Assembly: GCF_000016065.1 (NCBI RefSeq)
Contig: NC_009092.1
Span: 434,001 to 498,000, forward strand
Length of the DNA: 64,000 nucleotides
Source of the DNA: Shewanella loihica PV-4
GTDB taxonomy: Bacteria > Pseudomonadota > Gammaproteobacteria > Enterobacterales > Shewanellaceae
Direction: 5' to 3'
Below are positions 44,213 to 52,270 of this stretch, in pieces. The notes beneath the pieces were generated by a model. It ran no database searches, had not been told where the DNA came from, and worked only from the letters and a program-made list of their open reading frames with translations. Numbering within the stretch: the first letter of the stretch is position 1; each line of letters opens with the position of its first letter. A program made the position numbers and the translations under genes.

Positions 44213-45313
44213 TCAATCGAGGCGCTTATTGAAGCGCAGCGAGGCGACCAAGATACCGACCAGGGTGAAGCCGATAAGCCAGAGGGCATCGAACTGCATG
44301 TCGCTCAGGGCGCCGCCCCGCAGGACGATGGCGCGAATGATGCGCATGAAGTGGGTGGCGGGCAGCAGCTCGGCGATCCACTGGGCCGGCTTAGGCATGG
44401 CCTCGAAGGGAAACATGAAGCCCGACAGCAAGATAGTGGGCAGTATGATGAAGATAGTCATCTGCATCGCTTGTAGCTGGGTCTTGGCTATGGTGGAGAT
44501 GATCAGCCCCAGGGTGAGGCTGGCGGCGATGAAGAGCAGGGTGCCCATCAGCAGTTGGGCGATGGCGCCATTGATGGGCACATCGAAGATAAGATGCCCA
44601 AGCCCGAGGATGATGGTCATCTGCACCAGCCCCACCAAGATATAGGGGACTATCTTACCGAGCATCAACTCTAAGGGCTTGATGGGGGTGGTGATCAGCA
44701 GCTCCAGGTTGCCACGTTCGCGCTCTCTTACTATGGCCGCCGAGGTAAAGAGGATCATTGTCATGGTGAGGATCACCGCGATCAGCCCTGGCACTATGTT
44801 GACCGCCGAGCGCTGCTCTGGGTTGTAGAAGAGGGCGACCTCGAAGGTGGGCAGCCGCTGGGTGTCTTGGCCCGTGATCTGATCCAGCGGCATGTTCCTC
44901 AGCTGGCTGATGGCCGAGGCCACCATAGTATCCGAACCGTCGACCACCCATTGGCCCAGTGTCTCGCCGTTGGCGAGCTTCTCGGTAAGGTTAGGCGGCA
45001 ATATCAGCGCCGCGCGCACCTCGCCACGGGTGATGGCGGCCTCGGCCTCCTCGGCGCTGGCATAGTGCTTCTCTATGCTGACCACCTGAGTCACCTTGAC
45101 GGCCTCGACGATCCAGCGTCCGGCGGCGGAGTGGCTCTGGTCCACCACCACCACGGGCACGTTACGCACATCGGTATTGATGGCGTAGCCAAACAGCAAC
45201 AGCTGGATCAGGGGGATCATCACCACCATGCCGAAGGTAATGCGATCCCGTTTGAGTTGGCGGATCTCCTTGGTGGTGATCGATTTTATCCGCCTCAGGC
45301 TAGCGAGTAACAT
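44213..45313 (-). CDS. ABC-2 exporter permease (YhhJ-like)
   Basis: This 366-residue ABC-2 permease has an N-terminal helix (MVVMIPLIQLLLFGYAIN), the periplasmic domain starting VPVVVVDQSHSAAGRWIV, and five C-terminal helices with RERERGNLELLITTPIKPLE and PTILLSGFMFPFEAMP, typical of YhhJ/YbhR. It follows the ATPase gene with a 14-base overlap and is the last gene of a three-gene exporter operon. Confidence 0.92.
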   Translation of the reverse strand: MLLASLRRIKSITTKEIRQLKRDRITFGMVVMIPLIQLLLFGYAINTDVRNVPVVVVDQSHSAAGRWIVEAVKVTQVVSIEKHYASAEEAEAAITRGEVRAALILPPNLTEKLANGETLGQWVVDGSDTMVASAISQLRNMPLDQITGQDTQRLPTFEVALFYNPEQRSAVNIVPGLIAVILTMTMILFTSAAIVRERERGNLELLITTPIKPLELMLGKIVPYILVGLVQMTIILGLGHLIFDVPINGAIAQLLMGTLLFIAASLTLGLIISTIAKTQLQAMQMTIFIILPTILLSGFMFPFEAMPKPAQWIAELLPATHFMRIIRAIVLRGGALSDMQFDALWLIGFTLVGILVASLRFNKRLD

Positions 45314-46322
45314 CTGCAGCCTCCCTAGAAGTCTTGAGTCCCTTACCGGTGACGGAAACGAAGAGATCTTCCAGGTTGGGTGAGACCAGGCTTAATTGAT
45401 TTGGCTTTAGTTGGCTAGCGTTAAATTGATTTGGGCTCAGCGGTTCAGGCGTTAGTTGCCCTGTCATGGTGCGACTCTTCTCCAGCAGCCAAGGGATGGG
45501 ATCTGCTATCTGCTTATCGACTAGGACTCGCAGACGGTCGCCGAGTTGGGCGGCGGAGGGGATCTCGCTGAACTGGCTCAGGTGTGACTTTAGCTGGCGC
45601 AGTCTGTGGCCAGCTATCTCTATGACATGCAGTGGCATCGCCTCAAGGAGCGCCTGAGGATTGCCCTTGGCACGAATGTGGCCGCTTTCCATGATCGCCA
45701 GCTGGTGGCAGCGCTGCGCCTCGTCCATGTAGTGGGTGGTGACCAGTATGCTGGTGCCGCGCTCGGAGAGATCGAATAGCTGCTCCCAGAAGTCGCGCCG
45801 GTTTTGAGGATCCACCGCCGAGGTGGGCTCGTCGAGAAACAGCAGCTCGGGCTCATTGATGCAGGCGCAGGCCAGCCCCAGGCGCTGCTTCTGCCCGCCG
45901 CTGAGGGTGCCCGCTAGCTGCTGGCGCTGGGCGTCGAGATGATAGGTATCGATCAGCTCATCTATCTTGCGTTTGCTCTCCCTGGCACCCAGGCCATAGA
46001 TGTCGGCGATAAATTGCAGGTTCTCCCTGACGCTCAGGTCTTCGTAGAGGGAGAACTTCTGGGTCATGTAGCCTATGCGCCGCCTGAGGGCCTCGGCCTG
46101 CTGGGGGATGGCCATGCCGAGCACGGAGATCTCGCCCCGGGTTGGGGTCAAGAGGCCGGTGAGCATGCGTATTGTGGTGGACTTGCCGCAACCATTGGGG
46201 CCGAGAAAGCCGTAGATGTGCCCCTTCTGCACCTGTAGATCCAGCTCGGCAACCGCAAGTAGGTCGCCAAACCGCTTATCGACGCCTCGGGCATCTATGG
46301 CCAGATCCGCATTTAACGGCAT
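45300..46322 (-). CDS. ABC exporter ATP-binding protein
   Basis: This 340-residue ATPase has Walker A GPNGCGKST (about residues 38-46), Q-loop TQKFSLYED, signature LSGGQKQRL (about 140-148), Walker B LLFLDEPTSAVD and the H-loop VTTHYMDEA. A C-terminal extension of about 100 residues contains a short repeated pattern LSPNQFNASQLKPNQL, which is unusual. It forms the motor of the lipoprotein-adaptor/permease exporter encoded around it. It overlaps the adaptor stop by one base and the permease start by 14. Confidence 0.94.
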   Translation of the reverse strand: MPLNADLAIDARGVDKRFGDLLAVAELDLQVQKGHIYGFLGPNGCGKSTTIRMLTGLLTPTRGEISVLGMAIPQQAEALRRRIGYMTQKFSLYEDLSVRENLQFIADIYGLGARESKRKIDELIDTYHLDAQRQQLAGTLSGGQKQRLGLACACINEPELLFLDEPTSAVDPQNRRDFWEQLFDLSERGTSILVTTHYMDEAQRCHQLAIMESGHIRAKGNPQALLEAMPLHVIEIAGHRLRQLKSHLSQFSEIPSAAQLGDRLRVLVDKQIADPIPWLLEKSRTMTGQLTPEPLSPNQFNASQLKPNQLSLVSPNLEDLFVSVTGKGLKTSREAADVTR

Positions 46323-47275
46323 CAGGGCAGCTCCACCTGGGCGGGGATCCCCGTGGGCAGGCTCTGAGCCCTGTCGTCGAGATCGAACTCCGCCAGATAG
46401 ACGAGGCGAGACCTGTCCTGCTGATTCAAGGCGTAATAGGGGGTGAAGGCCGGCTCCTTGCTGAGCCAGCGTAGCGTGCCGGTAAAGGGCTGCGCCTGAC
46501 CGTCGACATGGACTTTTAGCTGCATCCCAATGGTGAGTTTGGCCATGGCGGGGGCGGGAATATAGACCCTGGCATAGGCGGCCTTGTCGGCCTGAATCGC
46601 CACTACCACGGCGTTGGCGGGCACTCGTTCGCCGAGGTTAAAGGGCAGGCTGTCGAGGCGACCGCTGCGGGTCGCCGTGATGCTGAGATCTTCCAGCAGC
46701 TGGCGCGCCAGATCCAGCTCGGCGGCCGCCGCATCCAGTGCCGCCTGGGCCTGCTGAATATCTTCCTGACGCACGCCGACAATCAGTTTACTCAAGGCTT
46801 CGTTCGCGGCGTTATGTTCGGCGATGGTCTGATCCCGGCTAGCAACGGCCTGATCCAGCTCCTGCTGGCTTACCAGGTTCTGTCGCTTGAGTTTGTCGAT
46901 GCGCCTGTAGGTCTTCTCCGCCTGCACCATGGCGGCGGTGGCACGCTCCAGATTGGCCTGGGCGCTGGCGATATCCTCCGGGCGTTCGCCATTGGTGAGC
47001 CTGAGCAGGTAGGCCTGTGCCTTCTGCCACTGGGCCTGGGCGTTGGCAACACGTGCAAGTTGTTTGCGGGTGTCGAATTGCAGTAGCAACTCGCCTTGGG
47101 TGACTAGGCTACCTTCGCGTTTAGGTAAGCCCGTGATGATCTCTGAGGTGGTGGCGCGCAGGAGTACCCGGTCTCGCTCTAAGGTGCCCAGAGCCTGGGG
47201 CGGCTCGGCGCCCTGACAGCCGCTTAGCAGCAGGATAAGTGGGGCGATAAGGCGTAAGGATTTGCTTAGCGTCAT
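46322..47275 (-). CDS. HlyD-family lipoprotein adaptor of the ABC exporter
   Basis: This 317-residue adaptor has a lipoprotein signal (lipobox LLSGC, Cys about residue 20), lipoyl halves (VTQGELLLQFDTRKQLARV and SGRLDSLPFNLGERVPAN) and a coiled-coil hairpin with repeated NAQAQWQKAQAYLLRLTN, as in YhiI/YbhG. It is the first gene of the exporter operon and starts after an AAGAGGTCATC ribosome site. No TolC-type gene is in the operon; it could use a TolC elsewhere. Confidence 0.9.
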   Translation of the reverse strand: MTLSKSLRLIAPLILLLSGCQGAEPPQALGTLERDRVLLRATTSEIITGLPKREGSLVTQGELLLQFDTRKQLARVANAQAQWQKAQAYLLRLTNGERPEDIASAQANLERATAAMVQAEKTYRRIDKLKRQNLVSQQELDQAVASRDQTIAEHNAANEALSKLIVGVRQEDIQQAQAALDAAAAELDLARQLLEDLSITATRSGRLDSLPFNLGERVPANAVVVAIQADKAAYARVYIPAPAMAKLTIGMQLKVHVDGQAQPFTGTLRWLSKEPAFTPYYALNQQDRSRLVYLAEFDLDDRAQSLPTGIPAQVELP

Positions 47276-47505
47276 GATGACCTCTTGCAGACGAACCGCT
47301 TGGAAGAATTATGACTATCAATAAGTTATGTACTGAATTTAATCTTACACCAATTTAACCTGGGTAGAAGGGGAATCTTTGAGCCCTGAGTTTGAGTGCT
47401 ATATCCTTGATGTACTCAAGGCTTATGCTCAAGGTCGAGAGCAAACGCCTGCATGGAGCCTGGCCCCATGCAGTGGTCGCGCGAAGGAGGCAAAGGAGTC
47501 TGGGG

Positions 47506-47679
47506 TTAGTAGAAATCTCCCCCCATGGCGCGTTTGAGTGCCGCCTCTTCGAGTAACTCTTCCAGGCGACGTTTGACTTCGCGTCTGTGTTGCAACTCAC
47601 AGGCCGCCTTAGGGTTTTTGGGTGCTGTGATCGCTTCGATTTCAGCATCGTTCGGAATAACATCGAGTAACTGAGCCAT
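47506..47679 (-). CDS. Small conserved-looking 57-residue acidic/basic protein
   Basis: On the minus strand from ATG 47679, with ribosome site GAGGA, runs an open frame of 57 codons starting MAQLLDVIPNDAEIEAI and ending RAMGGDFY. The middle part is a charged helix (REVKRRLEELLEEAALKR). The overall shape (short, charged helix, aromatic C-terminus) is like small PA3496-type proteins of gammaproteobacteria, but that link is only a suggestion. It is too short for standard frame lists. A longer frame on the same strand (47355-47750) overlaps it and looks non-coding. Confidence 0.7.
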   Translation of the reverse strand: MAQLLDVIPNDAEIEAITAPKNPKAACELQHRREVKRRLEELLEEAALKRAMGGDFY

Positions 47680-47802
47680 AGTGAAATCCTCGTCAAATAA
47701 AGTGCTTGTGCACTCATTTGGTGCCGCTTAGCACTGAGCCGCTTTAACATAAAGTTAACTGAGTCAAAGCGTTAGCTAGTTTAGCGTCCTAAGGTGTGAG
47801 CA

Positions 47803-47820
47803 CATTAGCGAGCGCTAATG
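47803..47820. promoter_or_regulatory. Perfect 18-base palindrome, candidate operator
   Basis: CATTAGCG-AG-CGCTAATG is a perfect 8-base inverted repeat with a 2-base centre. It lies about 124 bases before the 57-residue gene and downstream of the porin gene. The shape fits a dimeric repressor site (TetR or LacI class). No regulator gene is adjacent. Confidence 0.45.
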
Positions 47821-47964
47821 AGAAAAATAGCAGGGGATTTTCGATTTTTGTTTGATCGAGTTAACACTATTGTGTTTGTCGTGGATTTAGACAAAATGTG
47901 AGCGAATAGACGGGTGAAGTGTTTTTAATTGACTGTTTTTAATTGAAATATTTCTAGAGCAATA

Positions 47965-47995
47965 ATGAGTTGCCAGCTAAATTAGTGGCAACTCA
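47965..47995 (-). terminator. Strong hairpin after the porin gene
   Basis: Perfect stem ATGAGTTGCCA/TGGCAACTCAT with a loop of about nine bases, starting about 13 bases beyond the porin stop on the minus strand. The following sequence (TATTGCTC) is only partly T-rich, so it may act as a weak terminator or mRNA-stabilising stem. Reading the other strand gives TTTAAATTT after the stem. Confidence 0.6.
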
Positions 47996-48007
47996 TTTAA
48001 ATTTAGA

Positions 48008-48706
48008 TCACAAATCGAAACTATAGCTGTAGCCAACGACCACTTTAGGATCGTCATCCTCGAGATCGGTATCGCTGACCAGGAAGGAGATGGTGCCGAA
48101 GTCGGTTTCCTTATCCAGAGACAAAGAGTAGTCGGCATAGTTGTCGGTATCGAACCAGGCGTTGACGACATCACCGCTGGAGTAGCCATAGTGGGCCGAG
48201 ATAGACAGTGTCTCCGACAGTGGGAAGCTGACGCCTGCGTTGATATAGCTGAGATCTTTCTCATCGAAAGGAGCCGATGCCACGTCGCTGCCGGCATTGA
48301 CCACCTTTGAATAGCCGATGCTGAACCACTTCCAGCTCAGGGCCAGGGTGACTTCACCAAAGTCTATGCTCGAATCGCTGTCTGGGTAGGCGTAGTAGAG
48401 ATAGCTGATGTCATACCCAAAGTCTTCCCCTATGCTGCCGGCATAGCCGCCGTAGAAGTCGATCTCGTAGCTGGTGTCGTCGCCGAAATCCACATTGGAC
48501 GCCCAGGTTCCGAGGTAGAGACCGCTGTCGTGTTCGAAGTCTATGCCGCCTTGAACCGCGGGCGCGTCTCCCGTCTGTGTGGCACCGCGCCACAAGTAGT
48601 TGGAGGTTGCGCCTATGTTGCCCGTGACGCTAGCGCTGGCCGGTAGGGCAACCATCAAGGTGCCCGCGAGTAGGCTTAGGGTTCGCAATGCTTGTTTCAT
48701 ACTCAT
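48008..48706 (-). CDS. TorF-family putative outer-membrane porin
   Basis: This 232-residue protein has a signal peptide (about residues 1-25, ending ASA) and a beta-barrel pattern of alternating aromatic residues, starting TGNIGATSNYLWRGATQTGD, the typical opening of the TorF/Gcw_chp family. Segments GIDFEHDSGLYLGTWASNV and AHYGYSSGD are also family-like. Such proteins are putative porins of unknown substrate. The C-terminal aromatic residue is missing the classical Phe (ends SYSFDL). Confidence 0.88.
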   Translation of the reverse strand: MSMKQALRTLSLLAGTLMVALPASASVTGNIGATSNYLWRGATQTGDAPAVQGGIDFEHDSGLYLGTWASNVDFGDDTSYEIDFYGGYAGSIGEDFGYDISYLYYAYPDSDSSIDFGEVTLALSWKWFSIGYSKVVNAGSDVASAPFDEKDLSYINAGVSFPLSETLSISAHYGYSSGDVVNAWFDTDNYADYSLSLDKETDFGTISFLVSDTDLEDDDPKVVVGYSYSFDL

Positions 48707-48893
48707 TCCTTCTTATTGGTCTATGGGAGCGGCCCTGCCTGTTGTTATGAGTATTGTCAGGCCGCGTACAAGCTATAGCGAAGAGTGTGCCAAATATTTA
48801 TCTGTTATTTTTCAGGTGTTTATTTTATTTGCATCAGAAGTAGGTAACGAATTGGTTAAAAATGAGGCAGAGGATGCACTAGGAGGGTGCATA

Positions 48894-48920
48894 AAAAAAC
48901 CTCCATGAAGGAGGTTTTTT
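48894..48920. terminator. Bidirectional rho-independent terminator after hup
   Basis: Stem AAAAAACCTCC/GGAGGTTTTTT with loop ATGAA. A and T runs on either side make it effective on both strands; it lies 20 bases beyond the stop of the HU gene on the minus strand. Confidence 0.9.
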
Positions 48921-48939
48921 CGACGGATTAAATACCGAT

Positions 48940-49212
48940 TTAGTTTACGCTGTCTTTTAGCGTCTTACCGGCTTTAAACTTAGGTACTACAGCCGCTGGG
49001 ATCTGAATTTCTTTGCCCGTCTGTGGGTTGCGGCCTGTACGTGCTGCACGGCTAGTGGTCTCGAAAGAACCAAAACCTACAATAGAGATTTTTTCGCCGT
49101 TCTTCATCGCTTCCGCTACCGTTTCTTCGAAAGACTTTAAGGCGCGAGCAGCTTCAGCTTTAGTGAGTTCAGCGCTTTCCGCTATTTTTGCAACAAGTTC
49201 AGTTTTATTCAT
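48940..49212 (-). CDS. DNA-binding protein HU
   Basis: This 90-residue histone-like protein starts MNKTELVAKIAE at ATG 49212; an in-frame ATG 13 codons upstream would give an atypical leader and is not used. The arm sequence RNPQTGKEI and the VGFGSFE turn are those of HU. It shapes the nucleoid and is normally abundant. A sigma-70 promoter candidate lies about 90 bases upstream and a terminator follows. Whether it is HU-alpha or HU-beta is not clear from sequence alone, so no symbol is assigned. Confidence 0.96.
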   Translation of the reverse strand: MNKTELVAKIAESAELTKAEAARALKSFEETVAEAMKNGEKISIVGFGSFETTSRAARTGRNPQTGKEIQIPAAVVPKFKAGKTLKDSVN

Positions 49213-49298
49213 TTGGATAGTCTCTTCTTTCCGTAGATTTAGTAATACCAATTACATTAGATACTTGCAATTGCTGGACTTAACATGCCACAAGCATC

Positions 49299-49328
49299 CC
49301 TATAATGAAAGCGGTTTTATGCGCTCAA
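49299..49328 (-). promoter_or_regulatory. Sigma-70 promoter candidate for HU
   Basis: On the minus strand TTGAGC (49328-49323) and TATAGG (49304-49299) are separated by 18 bases. It would give an HU leader of about 80 bases. The match is moderate. Confidence 0.55.
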
Positions 49329-49466
49329 AGGGTGCTTTCAGTCAAATTCAGTAAAAATTTAACCCTGTGACAGAGGAAAGCGGCCTGGATTTGACTGAAT
49401 TGGCACGAAGGCCGGTCAGATAAGGGCTGGGGAGGAGATGGGATGTAAACCTCCCCGATAGAGGGA

Positions 49467-49877
49467 TTAAGCCTTGGTCTGGTCGCTGGTTTGAGCCGCC
49501 TGCGGCAGGTACTGTTTCAGTCCCTTGGAGAAGGCCATATACCACTGGAAACTCAGCAGTGCGGTGACGACTAGGGCGATGGCCCAGATGGGCAGCTCCT
49601 GACCACGCACCACTACCTTAACGTCCTCCGGGGTGATCTGATAGGCGATCACCGCCGTGGCGCCCAGCGCCGTGAAGCCCAGGGTTTGTATGCCGATATA
49701 GATCTTCAGCACTAGGCTTGCCCAGCTGGTGCGGGCGATGAGGCCGATGAGCACAGGGATCACGCCCAGGGTAAAGAGATCTAAGGTCTGGCTGTCCAGG
49801 GCGCGCCAACCGGCGAGGATGGCGATAACAATATAGAGGGCGATCAGTAGCAGTATGCTGGGACTTGGTCGGTTCAT
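49467..49877 (-). CDS. Small four-helix membrane protein, unknown
   Basis: This 136-residue protein has four predicted membrane helices (about residues 7-24, 34-50, 58-80 and 96-113), with a short periplasmic loop ITPEDVKVVVRGQELP between helices three and four and a soluble tail. I do not recognise the family. It is monocistronic, on the same strand as HU. Tandem 20-base repeats lie just upstream of it. Confidence 0.75.
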   Translation of the reverse strand: MNRPSPSILLLIALYIVIAILAGWRALDSQTLDLFTLGVIPVLIGLIARTSWASLVLKIYIGIQTLGFTALGATAVIAYQITPEDVKVVVRGQELPIWAIALVVTALLSFQWYMAFSKGLKQYLPQAAQTSDQTKA

Positions 49878-49940
49878 CTTGGCTCTTGGGTGAATGATTT
49901 GCCCCGCAGTGTAGAAAAATGGCGCGATTTAGTCCAACGC

Positions 49941-50012
49941 TTTACTTAAATGTCTAATGCTTTACCTAAATGTCTAATGCTTTACCTAAATGTCTAATGC
50001 TTTGGCTAAATT
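49941..50012. repeat. Tandem 20-base repeats (3.5 copies)
   Basis: The unit TTTACCTAAATGTCTAATGC occurs at 49941-49960 (one T/C change), 49961-49980 and 49981-50000, followed by a partial diverged copy TTTGGCTAAATT (50001-50012). It sits in the divergent gap between two genes, so it may lie in both leader regions. A GCCAGC/GCTGGC hairpin (50028-50042) follows. Confidence 0.93.
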
Positions 50013-50162
50013 GCAAAGGCCCTGCTGCCAGCCGGGCTGGCTTAGGGTAAGATGTGGCCTCTGTTTGGCCTATCGTTTGATACAAGTGAGTTCGGATACG
50101 CAGGGCAGGAGTAAATATGAAGGCAATCGTTAACCATAAACCACGTTTGGTATGAGAAGAGC

Positions 50163-50672
50163 ATGAACGAGAATGAATTTTGGCAGTTAGTCACCCGCAG
50201 CAAGCCAGAGCAAGATCAGGAGAGCCTGGCGGCAGAGCTTAAGGCGAAGCTGAACGAACTCGACAACCAAGACTTGGCGGCCTTCGATAAGTTCTTCTCG
50301 CAGCAGATGCGCCGATCTTACCTCTGGTCGCTGTGGGGCGCCGCCTACATAGTGACCGGGTGTGACAGCGAATATGGCTTTGCCGAATTTCGCGCCTTTC
50401 TGATCTCCCTGGGGCAGGAGTGGTTCGAGCGGATACTGCTTGACCCCGATGCCTTGGCCGAGCTGCCCGCCTGGCCGGAGAAGGATGGCTATGCCTATCC
50501 CTTCGTAGAGGATTACGATCTGATCGCGGGGCAGATCTATGAAGATCGCACCGGCGAGGAGCTGCCCTTTGTGCCTTCTGGGCAGGCGACGCCTCAGGGC
50601 AAGAAGTTTTCGCCCAAGAAAAAACAGCTGAAGGCGACTTACCCTCAGCTGTTTCAGCTATTTCCTTTCTAG
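50163..50672 (+). CDS. DUF4240-family protein
   Basis: This 169-residue soluble protein starts MNENEFWQLVTRSKPEQDQE and contains LWSLWGAAYIVTGCDSEYGF and FREFL-like FRAFLISLGQEWF, features of the DUF4240 family (also seen in WGR/SUKH-neighbour proteins). No catalytic residues can be named. It is monocistronic with weak ribosome site AGAAGAG. Confidence 0.8.
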   Translation: MNENEFWQLVTRSKPEQDQESLAAELKAKLNELDNQDLAAFDKFFSQQMRRSYLWSLWGAAYIVTGCDSEYGFAEFRAFLISLGQEWFERILLDPDALAELPAWPEKDGYAYPFVEDYDLIAGQIYEDRTGEELPFVPSGQATPQGKKFSPKKKQLKATYPQLFQLFPF

Positions 50673-50693
50673 CGAGCCCTTACTAAGCCCGCT

Positions 50694-50993
50694 CTAGTAG
50701 CAGACCTGGCTATCGCTATCGAAGGTTAGTTCATGCTCGGCGCAGGCGCCTTCCATAAACTCCTCTTCGGCCTGTTCCAGCTGGCTGTCGAGATCGGCCT
50801 GAAAGCCGTCGAGCGTCTGGTTATCGCTCGCTTCTTGCTGTTGGTCCAGAATCTGGAAGTGTTGTTCTACCGCGGCGCGTTCGCTGTCGCTAAGCTCATT
50901 GGCGTTGGCGCCTGAGATAAAGGCGAAACCAAGGATTAGCGAGGCCAATAGGGCGAATCTACCTGAGAATCTTTTGTGGGTTAGCTTGCTCAT
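50694..50993 (-). CDS. Small exported acidic protein, unknown
   Basis: This 99-residue protein has a signal peptide (residues about 1-32, ending ANA) and a mature acidic helical segment rich in Gln/Glu (LEQAEEEFMEGACAEHEL) with two cysteines near the C-terminus (ACAEHELTFDSDSQVCY), a likely disulphide. ATG 50993 is chosen because GGAG lies 8 bases upstream; ATG 50999 is two codons earlier. It is a secreted protein of unknown function. Confidence 0.75.
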   Translation of the reverse strand: MSKLTHKRFSGRFALLASLILGFAFISGANANELSDSERAAVEQHFQILDQQQEASDNQTLDGFQADLDSQLEQAEEEFMEGACAEHELTFDSDSQVCY

Positions 50994-51175
50994 TGTCATA
51001 GCTCCTGTCGGTGTCTTAAATTCAATCTGTTGTCGGCATCTGGGGCTGTGTTTGCTGCCGCCCGAGTGCTGCTGCCGTTTCATTGATACCTATGTTAATG
51101 GCAATAGCTTGAACAGAAGCTGAATAAAAAACGAACAAATCAAATTGGCTCGCTGAGCGATGAAAGGCGGCTGAC

Positions 51176-51487
51176 TCACTCCTGATTCTGCATGGTCTCG
51201 CACTGAAAGCCCTGACGGCTGTTGTCGAAGCGACACCTGAGGCCACACTCCCATAAGACATCGCCAAGCTCCTTGGCCTGCTCGGTGGCGAAGGCCTTAC
51301 AGCTTTGGTAATCCTCGAAGTCGTCGGTTTTCTTGTAGCGGCCCGAGTTGTAGCCATGGGCATAGACGAAGGCTGACCAGGTTTCTGGGGCCTGCTGGGT
51401 CTCCTCCTCTATAGTGATCCAATAGAGGGCGCCGGCCAGCAACGAAAAGAGGATGACGACGAACAGCAGAGAAGATCGATTTTGCAT
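51176..51487 (-). CDS. Small membrane-anchored protein with Cys-rich periplasmic part
   Basis: This 103-residue protein has one N-terminal membrane helix (about residues 7-24) and a mature part with four cysteines (SCKAF, ECGLRCRF, QCETM) and many aromatic residues. I do not recognise it. The four cysteines suggest two disulphides in the periplasm. The gene is monocistronic on the minus strand; the ribosome site is weak (AAGGTAAATC). Confidence 0.72.
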   Translation of the reverse strand: MQNRSSLLFVVILFSLLAGALYWITIEEETQQAPETWSAFVYAHGYNSGRYKKTDDFEDYQSCKAFATEQAKELGDVLWECGLRCRFDNSRQGFQCETMQNQE

Positions 51488-51734
51488 GATTTACCTTAGT
51501 AGTCTTGCTTGCCCTGTGAGTCTACCCCAGGCTCGAAGCAAATTGATACAAAGGCTGCCAAAAACTGTGGGCTGGGGAGAAAAGGGTTAATTGCGCTTGT
51601 CCAATAAGTAAATGATGGCGAAAAGATTCGCCAGGATTTTGCATTAAGCCTATATTCAGGTTAGCTTTTGTACACTCAATGCAGTCGCTAGACTCAGTAG
51701 GTGTCCCAAGCTTGGGCGATTAAGGAGGCATAAT

Positions 51735-52256
51735 ATGAAGTTTCAATCTCTACTCTTGGTGGGAGCACTGGTGTCACTCAACCTTGCCGCCGAAGAAGCC
51801 AAAGAGAATCCAGTCACAGAGGCCGGGGTGGTTAAGATCACTTGGCAGGATACGGATAACTATCGCGACGTGAAGGCTGTGGGTGACATTCAGTTTCGCT
51901 ATGAGTTGCGTGTGTTCGACACCCTGACCAAGAACCTCAACAAGGCCGCCGAGAAGACGCTTAAGCCTAATCAGAAGCTGGAGTTGGTGGTGACAGACGT
52001 GGATCTGGCCGGTGATGTGCGCCCCACCTTTGGCGCGACCCCTAACGACATTCGTCTGATCGAAGATATCTATCCGCCACGCATGACCTTTAGTTACCAG
52101 GTGCTCGACGGTGATAATGTGGTGATCGCAGGTGATGAGAAGCTCAGAGACATGAGCTTCATGCACACCACTGGCGTGATGAACGACAAGCCCCTGAGAC
52201 ACGAGTCTAAGATGCTGAGCGATTGGCTGAAGAAGACGGTGCAGCCCAAACTCTAA
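51735..52256 (+). CDS. DUF3016-family exported protein
   Basis: This 173-residue protein has a signal peptide (about residues 1-19) and a mature domain with VKITWQDTDNYRDVKA, LELVVTDVDLAGDVRPTF and MTFSYQVLDGDNVVIAGDEK, matching DUF3016. The function is unknown; its pattern resembles periplasmic lipid-binding or envelope folds. A good ribosome site (AAGGAGGC) precedes ATG 51735. The 247-base gap upstream has no other gene. Confidence 0.85.
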   Translation: MKFQSLLLVGALVSLNLAAEEAKENPVTEAGVVKITWQDTDNYRDVKAVGDIQFRYELRVFDTLTKNLNKAAEKTLKPNQKLELVVTDVDLAGDVRPTFGATPNDIRLIEDIYPPRMTFSYQVLDGDNVVIAGDEKLRDMSFMHTTGVMNDKPLRHESKMLSDWLKKTVQPKL

Positions 52257-52270
52257 GGCCGCTGGGCCTC

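Noticed and set aside
47355..47750. A 131-codon minus-strand frame
   Set aside because: It overlaps the better-supported 57-residue frame, has no ribosome site, and its composition (Arg/Ser/Leu-rich, no domain) looks non-coding.
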